Source of the DNA: Hirudinaria manillensis
Taxonomy: Eukaryota; Annelida; Clitellata; Hirudinida; Hirudinidae
DNA length: 64,000 bases
Direction: 5' to 3'
NCBI GenBank assembly: GCA_034509925.1
Contig: CM067536.1
Coordinates: 7,921,001 to 7,985,000, forward strand
In this document: piece after piece, positions 10,703 through 23,000 of the stretch
Position numbering within the stretch: the stretch's first letter is position 1
Layout of the letters: each line of letters starts with the position of its first letter
Notes under the pieces: generated by a model
What the model was told of the DNA's origin: nothing
Databases searched by the model: none
What the model saw: the letters and a program-made list of their open reading frames with translations, nothing else
Program-made: the position numbers and the translations under genes

Positions 10703-10860
10703 AATTTTAAGTAATTTTGAAGCTAGCCTGCATCAAATTTAACAAAAGTCTTTTTTGTGAAGAATGATCACTGAAAGATGGGCCTTAATTAATTGATTAT
10801 AATACGTGCTTTACTCGACAACTTTATAATAAATTATTTATTAGTTAACAAAGATTGTTA

Positions 10861-11338
10861 AGAGTTTAATGTGATAGATTAAGTCCAAATGGAATTGATT
10901 TAATTGTTTTAGAAATTCAATTAAAGGTATAAATATACCTTTAAAACCACTTGAACGCGTTCAATTAGTAAGATAATAAAGCTACAGAAATTAAATGCAT
11001 GGTTTTATTTGATTTTAATTATTATTTATTTGTAAAATAGTGAAACTTTTCAACGATAATAGTGTTAAATGTTAGTGATAACAATATCAACCGTGCTCTC
11101 TGCTGAGCTCTATTTAAATGTGATAAAGTTGCAAAACTTTGAGCTCCATTTATTACGCTTTAATTAAAAAAATTTTCCAGTTAACTTTGTCATCGACAGT
11201 CAATTCATTCTTAAATTAATGCTCGGTCTTAGTTTTGTTTACGTCGCTTTTTTTTTTAGTCTTGCCGATATTAATGAGGCCGTTTTCGCCGTAGAAGATT
11301 CCTTGTGAAAAAGTTAAGGACATACCTTTTTAAGAGAC
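10861..11338. other. Spacer between the array and TTC7
   Basis: AT-rich DNA that should contain the TTC7 promoter and 5' UTR. I see no ORF and no clear core-promoter motif. Confidence 0.5.
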
Positions 11339-12105
11339 ATGGCAGGAAAAATGAAAAGTGCCAAATTAGAATCAGATATTGACCGACTGAGAGCTGAAGC
11401 CAATTGGTCAAAATTGTTGGACCTAACGAAGCAGATATCTTCCAAAGTTCCACACTATGGTAATTCGATTTATTAGCTTTAAGTGGCTTAATATATTTTG
11501 CGAGGCTGACTCATGTGACCGTCCTCTTATAAATGCTATGGACGAGACATTCATTGTTTGAATACTAGTTGGAAAACATGACAGGAGATCACTATTTGAT
11601 AGTAAATGACTATCTGAAAAGTAAGTTCCAAGACGTGTCTTGCTTGTTTCAGAATTCACAACAAAATTTATTCAATGCGAATGTAAACTGGAGAGATATT
11701 GCATAGACAATCCTCTGCTCAGCTCTAACCAGCTGGTAACTCCTGGTTCTCCATCTCAGGAGGCACAGACCATCCTCAAGGAGTTGCTGGAGGTCTCTCA
11801 GATGGAAACAAAGGTGATCTTTGATTCTCTGTCAAATGGCCTCCATTGAATTTTAGAGTTTTCACTTTTGCAGTTTTTTTGGGGGGATTTTGCAGTCGAA
11901 TAAAAATATAGCAACATTATTGGTGGCATCGGATCTTTATGAATAGTTATAGTATCTGGTTATTTAGTAAGGTATTTTTCTTTTCCAAAACAATTAAAAA
12001 CAGGTTAGTGATGAACCAAAATCAAAAACTAAATTAAAATAACTCATCATTTTGATTTACTAACCATTATTTACTGATTTTATTTTGTGCCAACAAATGA
12101 TGCCT

Positions 12106-12137
<32 letters not shown>

Positions 12138-13083
12138 TATAATGCTTGACATTCCTAATAATTATATGGAATAAATTGGACTGATTGAGAGAAAAACTGT
12201 AAATTATTGCTTTCCAATTCTATAAACACTTCTTTGCCAGTCTGACCTGAAGCAAGATGCCTTCCTCTTGCTGGGGAAAATGTACTATGTCACCTCTCAG
12301 TACGAAAAGGCACTCAGAGCATACGAGGAAGTTAAGTTGGAAGAATTGCCCGTGGTTGATATCAATAGCAGAAAACTGAAACTCATTGGAGAAGCATTTG
12401 CCATCAAAGGTTTGTGACCATGAATAGTGATTTGGTTAAATGATTGTGACTGTTTATCAATAAAGAATTGATTGAATTTGGATTTTATGATATTTTTGTT
12501 TATATATGATTATTGATATTTGAGTTGGTAACATCAAAATATTATTTGAAATAAATATTTCAACTTTTATTTCTCTCCAAATCACAGAACATGTGACCAA
12601 TTAGTCAATCACTTTATCACCAGCATTACAATCAACTTTGCATATTCATGATTCTCTTTATGCATTATGCATCTCGATAGTGCATTCGCAACCTTCATTG
12701 CTTAAGCACAACTCTGAACTGGAGATCTGGATTATGGAACGTCGCTTTTCATTCCACCCGTGCTCATTCTCTCTCTCCGTCGTTCCAGGCATCTGCCTGG
12801 AAAAGCACTTGGAGCAGCAGACGCCAAATCCAGACGAGACGCAGCAGAACCAAGAGATCGAGGACTCGATCATCCGCTGCTTCGAAAAGTCAGGGGACAT
12901 CTCTCTCTATCAGCTCCAGGAGAGACAGGAAAAGGGCGGGGCAAAGGTAGGGGGCGTGGCCGTCCAGGGCAGCACGGGGCTCTGGAGCGCGGCAGAGGGC
13001 GATGCCTGCAGTCTCAGTCCCATCGTGGAACATGCGGTGCAGAAGTTTCCGCTGATGTACATCAGGAGAGGGTTAGGAGTCGT

Positions 13084-13114
<31 letters not shown>

Positions 13115-13655
13115 GGTTTGAATTTGAGATCCACAGGATGTGGAATTTGGGGATGAATGGAGTTGCTGTTGTTTTGACTCATCATCATCACCACCGTCAT
13201 CGTCGTCATCATCATCATCATTTCAGAGAACTCCAGAAGGGCATTGGAAGGTTCAGAGACCTGTTGAGAGTTGTTGAATCGAAAACCACTCAGGGCCTCA
13301 GACAGGTGGGTGGAAATGGGTGGAAATGGGTGGAATTGAGTGGAATGCTTTTGAATTATAAATGTTTAAGAAGTAATAGGTGGTTTATAATAGACATTTA
13401 ATAATAATAATGATATTAATATTATTTCAATAATATTTAAAAATAATTTAACATTTGTGTACTCTTATTTTTGTAAATTTGATAAATGTTGTGATGATTA
13501 TAATTACTTAAGTTAATTATTATTATGTAACTGATTAGCATATTTAAATGGACTCGTCATTGGGACTAGATCGGAGTCTGCGGAGTCTCTCGTTCATTTT
13601 GAACCAAGGATTTGAACTGATTTGGTCATTGAAACAACGGTTGATCACCAACCAT

Positions 13656-13691
<36 letters not shown>

Positions 13692-16600
13692 TACCATCAT
13701 CAACATCATCATCATCATCAAGAGTATTTTTAGGAAAGGGGTAGAAACAATCGACCAATCAATCGACCAATCAATCAATCAATCAATCAATTGATTTTGA
13801 TCAATACAGGTATTGGCAAGGCAGTTGGCAGAGGTATTGATGAAGAGCACCTGCAGGGCCACCTACGTGCCTGTCACTTCGAACGTTGAGGACATGCATG
13901 AGGCCGGGATGATCAGGCCTAAGATGTACTCGGGTGACGGGTAATGCATTAACATAATTTAGTCATAACTGTTCTAATTAATATTCGATGAACGTCCGGT
14001 TATGGTAATAATGCATTTGTAAATATTTAAATGCAAATATAGATTGATAAATCTATTTAATATGTTATATATTATTTAACATATATTGATTGAATATATT
14101 GATAAATATATTATATATTATTTAATATATAGATTGAATATATTTAACCTTTGCAGATTGTTATGGAGTTATTAACTATACATAACTAGTTAATTATTAA
14201 CCATTTGATTAATTAAGTAACTAATTATTTAAACAACGTCCGCAGGTTGTTTGTGCCGAAAGACGACGGAGAAGAAGCTCTGTTGTTGCTCCTCATTTCG
14301 GAATCCATCGTCAGTTTCGTGCACTCGTTGCCTTGTTGTTGTTGTTGTTGTGTTGTTGGTCTTGTTATTGTCAGTGTTGTGAGTCCTAATTGTCATTGTT
14401 GTTGTTGTTGTTGTGTTGTTGGTCTTGTTATTGTTGTCACGTCAGTGTCGCGAGTCCTAATTGTCATTGCTGTTGTTGTTGTTGTCTTGGTTCATAGTTG
14501 GTCCTGTTGTCACATTCTTATGTGAGTCCAAGTTGTTGTTGTTGTTGTTGTCAAGCAAGCAACAGTTATTTCAGGCGACTCATTTTCATTAATTTGCTGA
14601 CTTATTTTGTGAATGAAGGAAATAATAATAATAATAATAATAATAATAGTTGGTAATAATAAAAATGTTATTAATAATTGTCACAATGTCAATATAATCA
14701 AACCAACTTTAATATATAATGTTGTTGTTTATATGCATATATTATGTAATATAATTCATTATAATTAAATAATTATATTATATTAATTATAATTATTTAT
14801 ATTATTTCAACCGCCATCAAATTTGCAGGCGACTCGCGAGGTGGTCCTGAACAGGTCCTCTGAACTTTCTCAGGCGAGGGCGCTCACACTGCACAACGCC
14901 ACGGCAGTCTATGACCTGCTCACCATCTGCCTCGCCAGGAAGGCACACTTCGGTCTGCTGGCAGACGTTAGTGGTGATGAAGACGATGATGATGGTGACG
15001 ATGATGGTGGTGGTGGTGGTGATTATGATGATGATGATGATGGTGGTGATGGTGGTGATGATTATGATGGTGGTGGTGATGGTGGTGGTGGTGATGATGA
15101 TGGTGGTGGTGGTGACGATGATGGTGGTGGTGGTGGTGATTATGATGATGATGATGGTGGTGATGGTGGTGATGATTATGATGATGGTGGTGGTGGTGGT
15201 GGTGATGGTGGTGGTGGTGATTATGATGATGGTGGTGTTAGCAATAAGGATATCCATAGATTGTGATGGTAATGGTGATGATGATGATGACGGTCGCGAC
15301 GAACATAAATATTACTTTTAAAAAAAAAAAAGATTTTTATTGAGAATAAAACGACTTTTTATTTAATTTAATTTTGTTTTGTTTTTTTGTGCATAAATTT
15401 AAAATTATGATTTAATAGCACCCCACATTTACTTGATTTGTATCATTTGTTGCATAATTGAATAATGTAATATCGTGATAAATTATGACCTTGTTGATGA
15501 TGTCTTAACTTAACTAATTATTATTACTTAACTATTACTTAACTTAATTATTATTACTTAACTTAATTATTATTACTTAACTTAACCATTGCAGACGTAC
15601 GAGAAGGCCATGAAGTTTTCGTTCAACGAGTTCCACATTTGGTATCAATTCGCTCTGTCGCTCATGTGCTCGCAGAAGGTGAGGAGGTGTGGGGGGAGAT
15701 GCTAATTAATTAATTAATTAATTAATGATGACCTATCTCAGCGATTGATTGATTGATTGGCCTTTCGTTTGTTTGATTGATTGATGTCTGTTTATCTGAT
15801 TGAATTCTTAAACAGTCAATTAAACAATCGATTGAAGTACACAAGGTCCTACCTAGTACTGAAGGAGTGCATGAAACTGGAACCTCGCAACCCTACCCTG
15901 TACATGCTGGCAGCCAAACTCTGCTACGAGCATCTAAACCAGGTTTGTTTATTTTGTGACTTCATGACTCGTGATATTTTGAATAGCTAATGATGATGAT
16001 GATGACCTGACCGCATCCAATCCAGGTGGAGGAGGGCATTCGACATTCCGAGAAGGCCGTCGAGGTCCTGACCCAACCTATCGCCATGGAAGACCGAGAG
16101 AAGTCGGTGCCGTTGACGGAGGCTCACAGGACCCTGGTCCTGGCCAAGAGCCACCTGTTCCTGGGCATCGGGTACAGCATCAAGACGGCCGAGATGAAGA
16201 TGATGTCGGAGAGACAGACCTGCCAGAAGATGGCGCTGGAGTCGATTGCCCAGTGAGTGATGATGATGATGATGATGATGATTATGGTGTTGACAATGAA
16301 GATGATGGTGGTTACGATGAAGATGATGATTATGGTGGTGACAATGATGATGATGATGATGATGATGATGGTGGTAATGTGCCCTTGGTTGCTGTAATTG
16401 TTATAGTTTTGTTAGTTATTATAATTGGTATAAAATTATTGTGATAATATTATTATTGACGTTTATAATTACCATTATTATTATTATTATTATTATTAAC
16501 TAACAATAGTTGATATTTACAGTTCCCTCAGTTTGGATTCCAACAACCACTTGACTTATTTCCACATGGCTCACCAGATGGCAATGATTAGGAAGGTAAT

Positions 16601-18162
16601 GGTGATGATGATGAAGATAATGATGTTTTGAAATGCCAAGCTTTATTATTATTATTATCATTATTATTATTATTATTATTATTATAAATTGATTCAAAAA
16701 TTGTAATTTAAAAAAACTTTCCTATTATGAATCATCCCCACAAACTATTCTTTATTTAATATCTTCTCCAGGTCAATCTACGCCTTTCAACACCATCATC
16801 ATCATAATCATCATCGTCACCATCATTATCATAATCAACATCGAAATCATTATCACAATCATCATCACCACCATCATCGTCTTCGTCATCAGATTCCAGA
16901 AGCCCTGGTGAACGTCCGGAAGGCCCTGGAGCTGCGTCAGGACCACCCGCAGTCCCTGCACCTCCTCGTCCTCCTCCTCACCTCCCAGAAACACCTCGAG
17001 GAAGCCTCCAGGCTCGTCGACGCCACCCTCGCCGAGTTTCCCGACGACTTCAGGTTCCGTTGCGAGCTTGCGTCGCCATCTTTCGACGGGCTTTTTTTTA
17101 TATTTATTCAATTATTTAATCAATAATTTAATTATTTTAATCAGAAAAGACAAATTTATTTTCTCTTCTCTTTTTTCCATCCAACACACAAAAATACATT
17201 TTAATCTGAATTATCTTTTAATTCATCTAATTTCTTTTTAAAATTCCTCTTTTAATTATTCATCGTCATCATCATCATCGTCAACGCCGTCATCATCAAC
17301 GTCGTCACCATCGTCATCAACGTCGTCATCATCATCAACAGCCTGATGTTCACGAAGTGCAAAATCGACTCCGAACTCGGTCGAGTTGAACTCGGACTCC
17401 ACACGTGCAAAAGGATGTTGCAACTCTGCAAGAAGGTCTTTGAGGCTTCCTCCAACTGCAACAGGTGGGAGGAGGAGGATCATCATCATCAACAACAACA
17501 TCATCATCAACAACATTATCATCAACAACATCATCATCATCATCATCAACAACATTATCATCAACAACAACATCATCATCATCAACAACAACATTATCAT
17601 CAACAACATCATCATCATCATCAACAACATTATCATCATCATCAACAACAACTTTATTATTATTATCATCATCAACAAAAACATTATCATCAACATCATC
17701 ATAGTCGTCAGTGTTTTAATCATTATCCCCTATTGGCATTGCCTGCTCCTTATTGTCATCATCATCATCATCATCATCACCACCACCATCATCATCATCA
17801 TTGAACTCAAAGTAGTCATCATCATCTTCATTGTTGATGCTGTTATTGCTGTTGATCTGATTGATGATTGACTAATTGATTGATTAATTGATTGACTAAT
17901 TGATTGATTGATTGTTGGTGTCATCTGCGTTGGTCATCATCACCATAACCATCATCATCATCATCGGTTGTTTGATTGCCCCAGCAGCGACGAAAGAGGG
18001 ACGGGCCTCCTGGACAGGATAACCAGCGATGCCAGGAGTCTCCTTCAGATCCAGTTGTATGACCTGGCAGACAGAGATTCAGGTTATAGGTTCTTCATAT
18101 TATTATTATTATTATTATTATTACGTTGTCGTCGTCGTCATCATCACCACCATCATCGACAC

Positions 18163-18193
<31 letters not shown>

Positions 18194-19413
18194 TATTTTT
18201 AATGCAAATTTTCCTCTTCTTCTCGGCTTCATTTCCGATGATGAATGATTACTGAGCATTACTGGTGCTCTCAGCAATTCACCCAAGCACTCTCTGTAGT
18301 ATGTTGGCAATGCCCAATTACTAATAATATTATTATTAAAATTTTTATTTTTATTATTATTGCAATTAAACTTCAGATTGTCCTTTTTCCACCACCACTC
18401 TTATTGAAACCTCACCCTCTCACTCTCTCTCTCTCTCTCTCTTAGGTTCGACGAAGGCAGAGTCTGTGGCAGCCTCCAGGCTTGAGCATGCCCTCTCGGA
18501 GGTGGCCTCATCCATGAACAGCGGCCTCCAGCCTAGAGGTGAGAACCAGCAGGCCTGGACGCTCCAGGCTCAGATCTGGCTCCTGCTGGCAGAGCTTTAC
18601 CTCAAAACGGACAAGCCGGAGGCAGCCCATGCCTGCATTCAGGAGGCCGGCCTCCTCTGCCCGATGTCCCACGTCGTCTCGTACGCCCGGGGCAGGTACC
18701 ACGAGGCCGGGGACAGGCTGGCGGAGGCCCGCAGGGTCTATGAGAATGCCGTCTCCATCAACCCGTGTCACGTCAAGAGCCTGCTCAGGCTCGGCGTCGT
18801 GCTTCACAAGCTGGGCAACGACAGACTGGCCGAGACCACGCTCAGGAGTGCGGTCAGCTGCGACCCCACTTCGAGTTCTGCTTGGTACGTTTGAGTCGTA
18901 GGTCATTGTCATGGCGACCACAGTGGCGGGATGTTGATTCTGTTTTATTTGTTTAATCAATTAATTAATTAATTATTTATTTATTTATTTATTTATTTAC
19001 TATTTTATTCACACAAACTGGGGGGTCACTTGGACCACTAACACAACAATCTGATCAATTAGTATATATACAAAAAAAAATCAACAGTAGTAGAATTGTG
19101 ATGGTCTCCTCAGGCCCGTGTTAAATAAGCTGAAGTCGTACAAACAGAACATTAAAACATGGTCAGCCATGTTTAGGAGTTTAGGATTTGGAAAAGCAAA
19201 ATGAATATTTAACAGTTTAATTAATTAATTAATTAATTATTTATAATAATATTATTTATTTCTTTCTTTCGTCCCTCTAGGAGAGCCTTAGGGCAGGTCC
19301 TTCAGTCTCTGGGCGAGAGCAGTGTGGCCACGGACTGCCTCATGACAGCCCTTGAACTTGAACAGACCGATCCGATTCTACCGTTCACAATCATCCACAG
19401 GGTCTGCACTTGA
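11339..19413 (+). CDS. TTC7: Tetratricopeptide repeat protein 7 (TTC7), complete, 17 exons
   Basis: TTC7 scaffolds the PI4K-III-alpha complex with EFR3 and FAM126, which makes PI4P at the plasma membrane. Exons: 11339-11459, 11653-11813, 12241-12409, 12789-13071, 13227-13305, 13810-13940, 14246-14309, 14829-14966, 15595-15678, 15838-15942, 16026-16252, 16523-16595, 16893-17053, 17342-17464, 17985-18082, 18446-18884, 19281-19413. All junction phases agree and the total of 2589 bases gives 862 aa, close to vertebrate TTC7A/B (about 840-860). Diagnostic stretches are the start KLESDIDRLRAEANW, GIGRFRDLLRVVESKTTQ, EEALLLLLISES, FHIWYQFALSLM, VLKECMKLEP, IPEALVNVRKALEL, AASRLEHALSEVASS and the end LPFTIIHRV. 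TPR-type helices run through the C-terminal half. The acceptor at 15838 has a weak pyrimidine tract and was chosen by phase and length. Exon 4 codes for a Gly-rich segment longer than usual (about 12942-13020). Confidence 0.96.
13083..13222. repeat. ATTT run and CAT-rich tract in TTC7 intron 4
   Basis: About eight TTTA units (13083-13114) follow the donor of exon 4, and CAT/CGT triplets (13181-13222) run up to the acceptor before 13227. Confidence 0.85.
13655..13792. repeat. CAAT/CATC microsatellites in TTC7 intron 5
   Basis: Runs of AATC and CATCATCAA lie about 20-150 bases before the exon 6 acceptor at 13810. Confidence 0.85.
14330..14560. repeat. TGT-rich tract with three similar blocks in TTC7 intron 7
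   Basis: Three blocks of TTG triplets alternate with near-copies of a segment containing GAGTCCTAATTGTCATTG, suggesting a ~70-base higher-order duplication of a degenerating TTG microsatellite. Confidence 0.75.
14976..15240. repeat. Long GAT/GGT triplet repeat in TTC7 intron 8
   Basis: About 265 bases of GAT, GGT and GAC triplets start ten bases after the donor at 14967. It is open in several frames (poly Asp/Gly, Met/Val and others), which is a repeat artefact and not a gene. Confidence 0.95.
16256..16370. repeat. GAT triplet repeat at the donor of TTC7 intron 11
   Basis: The repeat begins inside the donor consensus itself (GTGAGTGATGATG), so the 5' splice site and microsatellite are fused. 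Confidence 0.9.
16791..16892. repeat. ATC triplet repeat at the acceptor of TTC7 intron 12
   Basis: About 100 bases of ATC/ATT/ACC triplets run into the acceptor before 16893. The same intron starts with GATGATGATG at 16603, so its two ends could pair. Confidence 0.9.
17256..17341. repeat. ATC/GTC triplet repeat at the acceptor of TTC7 intron 13
   Basis: Triplets of CAT, CGT and CAA form the whole region upstream of the acceptor of exon 14 and replace a normal pyrimidine tract. Confidence 0.9.
17478..17810. repeat. CAT/CAA compound repeat in TTC7 intron 14
   Basis: About 220 bases of CATCATCAACAACAT-type units, a short unique gap (17705-17755), then a CAT run. It reads as His/Gln, Ser/Thr or Ile/Asn in the three frames, a repeat artefact. 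Confidence 0.95.
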
Positions 19414-19970
19414 ACTTCGAGGGGTCGCTGGTCTGAAATTAGGTCACCTCTAACATTTAGGTCAGGTCGGGTCAGGCTGATTGCGGAGAGATGGAGATGC
19501 GGAGAGAGAGGGCACTACTCATATATTGTGTCTTTTTAATTTTTGTTTATCTTAGAAATTGCTCAGTGACCTCGATTTGTGATGTCTGCTTGTCGATAGA
19601 CCAGCTGCCCCTCTCCGATTGGCTGGGCCTTCGTCCAATGATTTTCCCCATCGAAGTGTTTTGAGTTTCCATTGGCTCCTGTTCCATGTCCTCAACTTGA
19701 ATCCACTGCAGACGATAGTTCGATAGTTCGGGAATGCCGAGGTGCGGGTTTACCTCCGATACGATTTTATCCGATGTGGTCAATTCCTTTGTTGCCGTCT
19801 CATTCTTGATAATTATTCTCAAATTGGTAATTACGTTATTTATAATTTATTAATAATTATATTATTTGTGATTGTTGGTTTTAAATTATCATCTGTCGGG
19901 ATGAAATGATTATTGAGATGGATTGACGAGTTTCATCCAGAATGATTCGCATTTTGTCCATCAAATTGAC

Positions 19971-20013
<43 letters not shown>

Positions 20014-23000
20014 CATTATTAATATTATTATTATTGTTATTATTATTATTATTATTATTAATTGTTATTAGTTTACTGTTGTTGATCAATCGTTATTAGT
20101 TAGTGCTGAAGGTCTAATTATTTTTTGCAGCCATGGAGTACTAAATTTCGTTTCCGTTCGTTCGTTCGATTTCACGAGTTGCTTTTCGATTCCAGAGTTG
20201 TTGAATATTTTTTTTCCCGCTTTTAAGTAAAATTCATTTTTTAAAACAATTCCAAAAGAGGAAAAAATAACTGGAAATTGGAAAGCTGGTATTTTCCAAG
20301 TCTACCTAACTGATCGGACATCTCTACTCAGCATCGGTTCCATTCCATATGATTCCAACCGGGTGGTAGCGTCTCGCTCTTTTCCAAGCCAGAGCCGGCC
20401 CTCTTCCTGAGCCCCGGCTCCAGCAAAGGTCATCAAGTCTCATTAAAGATTTCACGGACGCCGTCCCAAAAAGTTTTTTAGATATTTGACAGACTCGTCT
20501 ACTTTCTGTTGGGTATTTAAAGATCGTTTATACTCTCCAACTGAGGTGTCAGACTCCATTGAAGTTCACCCGCGGTCTGTCAGCGGCCTAACCGGTATTT
20601 TCGAATCGTACGTAGGCGAGGGGAAGCGGATTTTACAATTTAGGTTACGGCGACCTCTAGTGGATTTAAGCAGAAAAAAGTAGACGTCTTACAATATTGT
20701 TTATGTCAATAAAGTGAATTACTTAGTTAATTACTTACGTAAATCATCAACTGATTACGTTAAGGCTGAGCCAAGTGCCACGTTTTATCATTGGCTCTGG
20801 GTCAGTTCGGTCAGTCAGTTGTTTTCAACATTGGGGGTACCTCTGGCTTGACCCTTTTTTGGCTCTGACTACCTGACTACTGTCGCGTATTATTGGACTT
20901 TGCAGGCATTCATCGTCGTCATCATCATCAGAGTCGTCGCCGTCGTCATAGTCATCGGCGTAGTCGTCATCATTGCAGTTTTCTTATCACAAATCCGCGT
21001 CATCACCTCGAATGGGCGTCAATTTCGTCATCAGCTTGTCGATTGGAATGTCTGCATGATATCTGCATAATATTTGCATAATGTCTGCATAATGTCCATC
21101 GCTAATGAGGTGGCGATGATACTGTGATTATAATATTACAATAAGTAAGTACGTAAGTTGTGCTATGTTACCGGGCTTATTCATCATCATCTTCGTCATC
21201 AGCGGATGTTTTAATCTTTGTAAGAGGATTTCTTTTTGGAGTCAATTCGTAATTTCAAAACTCCTGTATCGTAATTAACGCTATTGTTATTAAAACTCTT
21301 TGTATTTCGATTGTTGTTGCTGCTGTTGTTGTTGTTGTTCAAAGGGGTATCATAAAATATCGTCACGTGAATGTTGCTCTTCTTTCACGATTAACAACAA
21401 CAACAGCAACAACTACACCAACAATATCAACAACAACAACAACAACAACAGCATTACTATAATTTATTCATATCATAAATCAACCTTCTAGCTAACACAC
21501 ATCCATACACGTACTATAGTCACGCACACATACACACACGCACGCACGTACACACAGGTAGACGTGCCTTCGTGATGGCAGAGACAATGGACAATGTCCT
21601 TGCAAATGGCCGAATAATGGCAGCCAGAAGTATAAAAATCGCAACCTTTAGACGCTAGAGGTTCGTTCTGATTGTAATAATTTATTATCGAGGCTTGCTA
21701 ATAATAATAATTATTATTATTATTGATTATTTAATTAAGCTTATTACTTAATTAAATAAGGTCTTGCCGCTGCACCCAACAGGCCTATCATTTTTCCTAT
21801 GCTAAATAAAGGCTTTGACTTTTATGAGAGTTGGATGAGATTCTGTTGCGTAGCAAAAGGTGGTTTAAGGCCGATCTTAAATGGTGAGTGTGTCCTTGTC
21901 TCAGTTCAAATTTCGCTTTAATCTGAAATTTATTTTTCTGATTTTGGTCATTTCTACGATTCGGGCGCCAAGAATTAAGGAAAATAGTTTGATTTAGAAT
22001 TATTAATTCTGGTTATTACACTTTAAGATCCATTGTAATGCTTTAACAAAGCTCTGATCAAAAACCTTAATCAAAATACTATCGATCCAAGTTCAAAATC
22101 ATTGCTCTGAAGCTATGGATATGAGAATTTTTACGGCCACCTTAAAGAGAATTCCTCGTCCAAAGAAGAAATATTGTCAACCTATTCTAAATCTCCTTTT
22201 ATTTTGTTTTGCTTCCAAAGAGAAATTTATGTACTTTTTCATGTCAATAGCCACCTTGAAACGACTCGAGTTGAATGGAAATCTGATTGCGAACAATTCG
22301 TAAAATTTTCATTTAAAAATATCTTAAAGACGACGTCCGGGGTTGTCACCTGAGGTGTGAATGCTTTTCTGTTTCGACTATGGCTGTTAAGTGACTGTTG
22401 ATTGGTGGGTATTTATGGATGTTTATGTTTATTAATAATACGAATATTGGTTCCATTAATAGCCATATTTATTTTGTGTTTATGAGGGTTAGTCCACCCC
22501 AACCTCCAACCCCCCCTAGAAGAAGTTGATGCAATAGCATCCCTATGCATAACCATGGCCTAACACGTTGCTTGTATTTATGCTTACAGTTCAAATATGT
22601 AAATAATAATCTTAATATTAACTTATATTATTTGTTTGTTTGTTTATTTATTTGGCGTAGACTTTAAAAACATGAATAAAAGCGTCGTTGAAAATTGCAC
22701 CGACATTAGTCAGACACAATCGTGTATTATACAATCAACCAATCAATCAAAACAATCAATCATCTTTCAATCACTGGTTGAGTCACGTCTGATTGTAAAT
22801 TGCCAAGTAAGCCAGGTACAGGCGAACAATAGGTGGTTGGCAATTCTATGGCTCATTAATATTTATTCATTGGTTCATTGATATTCATAAATCCACTTAT
22901 CAATAGTCAGATAATATCTCATTATATATTCATTATTTGATTGTTTACTAGTCATATCATGGCTCATAAATATTCATACACATAATTAATTAGCGTCCAT

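Larger units (their letters stand above)
2085..10860 (+). repeat. Tandem array of six ~1.5 kb gene-containing units
   Basis: Units repeat with start-to-start spacings of 1496, 1497, 1496, 1509 and 1496 bases. Homology begins abruptly at about 2085 (TACGATTCAG) and includes a ~107-base leader, one 338-codon ORF and ~380 bases of 3' flank with AATAAA about 87 bases after the stop (3295-3300 in unit 1). Units are almost identical, spacers included, so the array arose by recent duplication or is homogenised by gene conversion. Two kinds of 3' flank occur: units 1, 2, 3 and 5 carry a short form, while units 4 and 6 carry a longer form with a GCTTTACT block. Scattered substitutions and indels between units argue against simple assembly duplication. 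Confidence 0.95.

Noticed and set aside
2085-10860. Assembly artefact as the cause of the array
   Set aside because: Units differ by real substitutions, indels and two flank types, and the edges differ; collapse or expansion of copy number remains possible but not wholesale artefact.
12638-13401. ORFs of 172 and 213 codons starting upstream of TTC7 exon 4
   Set aside because: The first contains the real exon 4 frame but extends into intron on both sides; the second is the wrong frame.
14817-15321. ORFs of 136-147 codons on both strands over the GAT/GGT tract
   Set aside because: They are open only because a triplet repeat has no stop codon in several frames; the tract is inside TTC7 intron 8.
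17256-17871. Poly-His/Gln, poly-Asn/Ile and poly-Met/Leu ORFs
   Set aside because: Triplet-repeat artefacts inside TTC7 introns 13 and 14.
19547-19822. 91-codon minus-strand ORF downstream of TTC7
   Set aside because: Composition is gene-like, but there is no recognised family and no flanking exon; it overlaps the likely TTC7 3' UTR.
20160-20480. Possible tRNA or small RNA because of TTCGATTTC-type boxes and a GC-rich stretch
   Set aside because: I could not draw a cloverleaf or any box A/box B pair at tRNA spacing.
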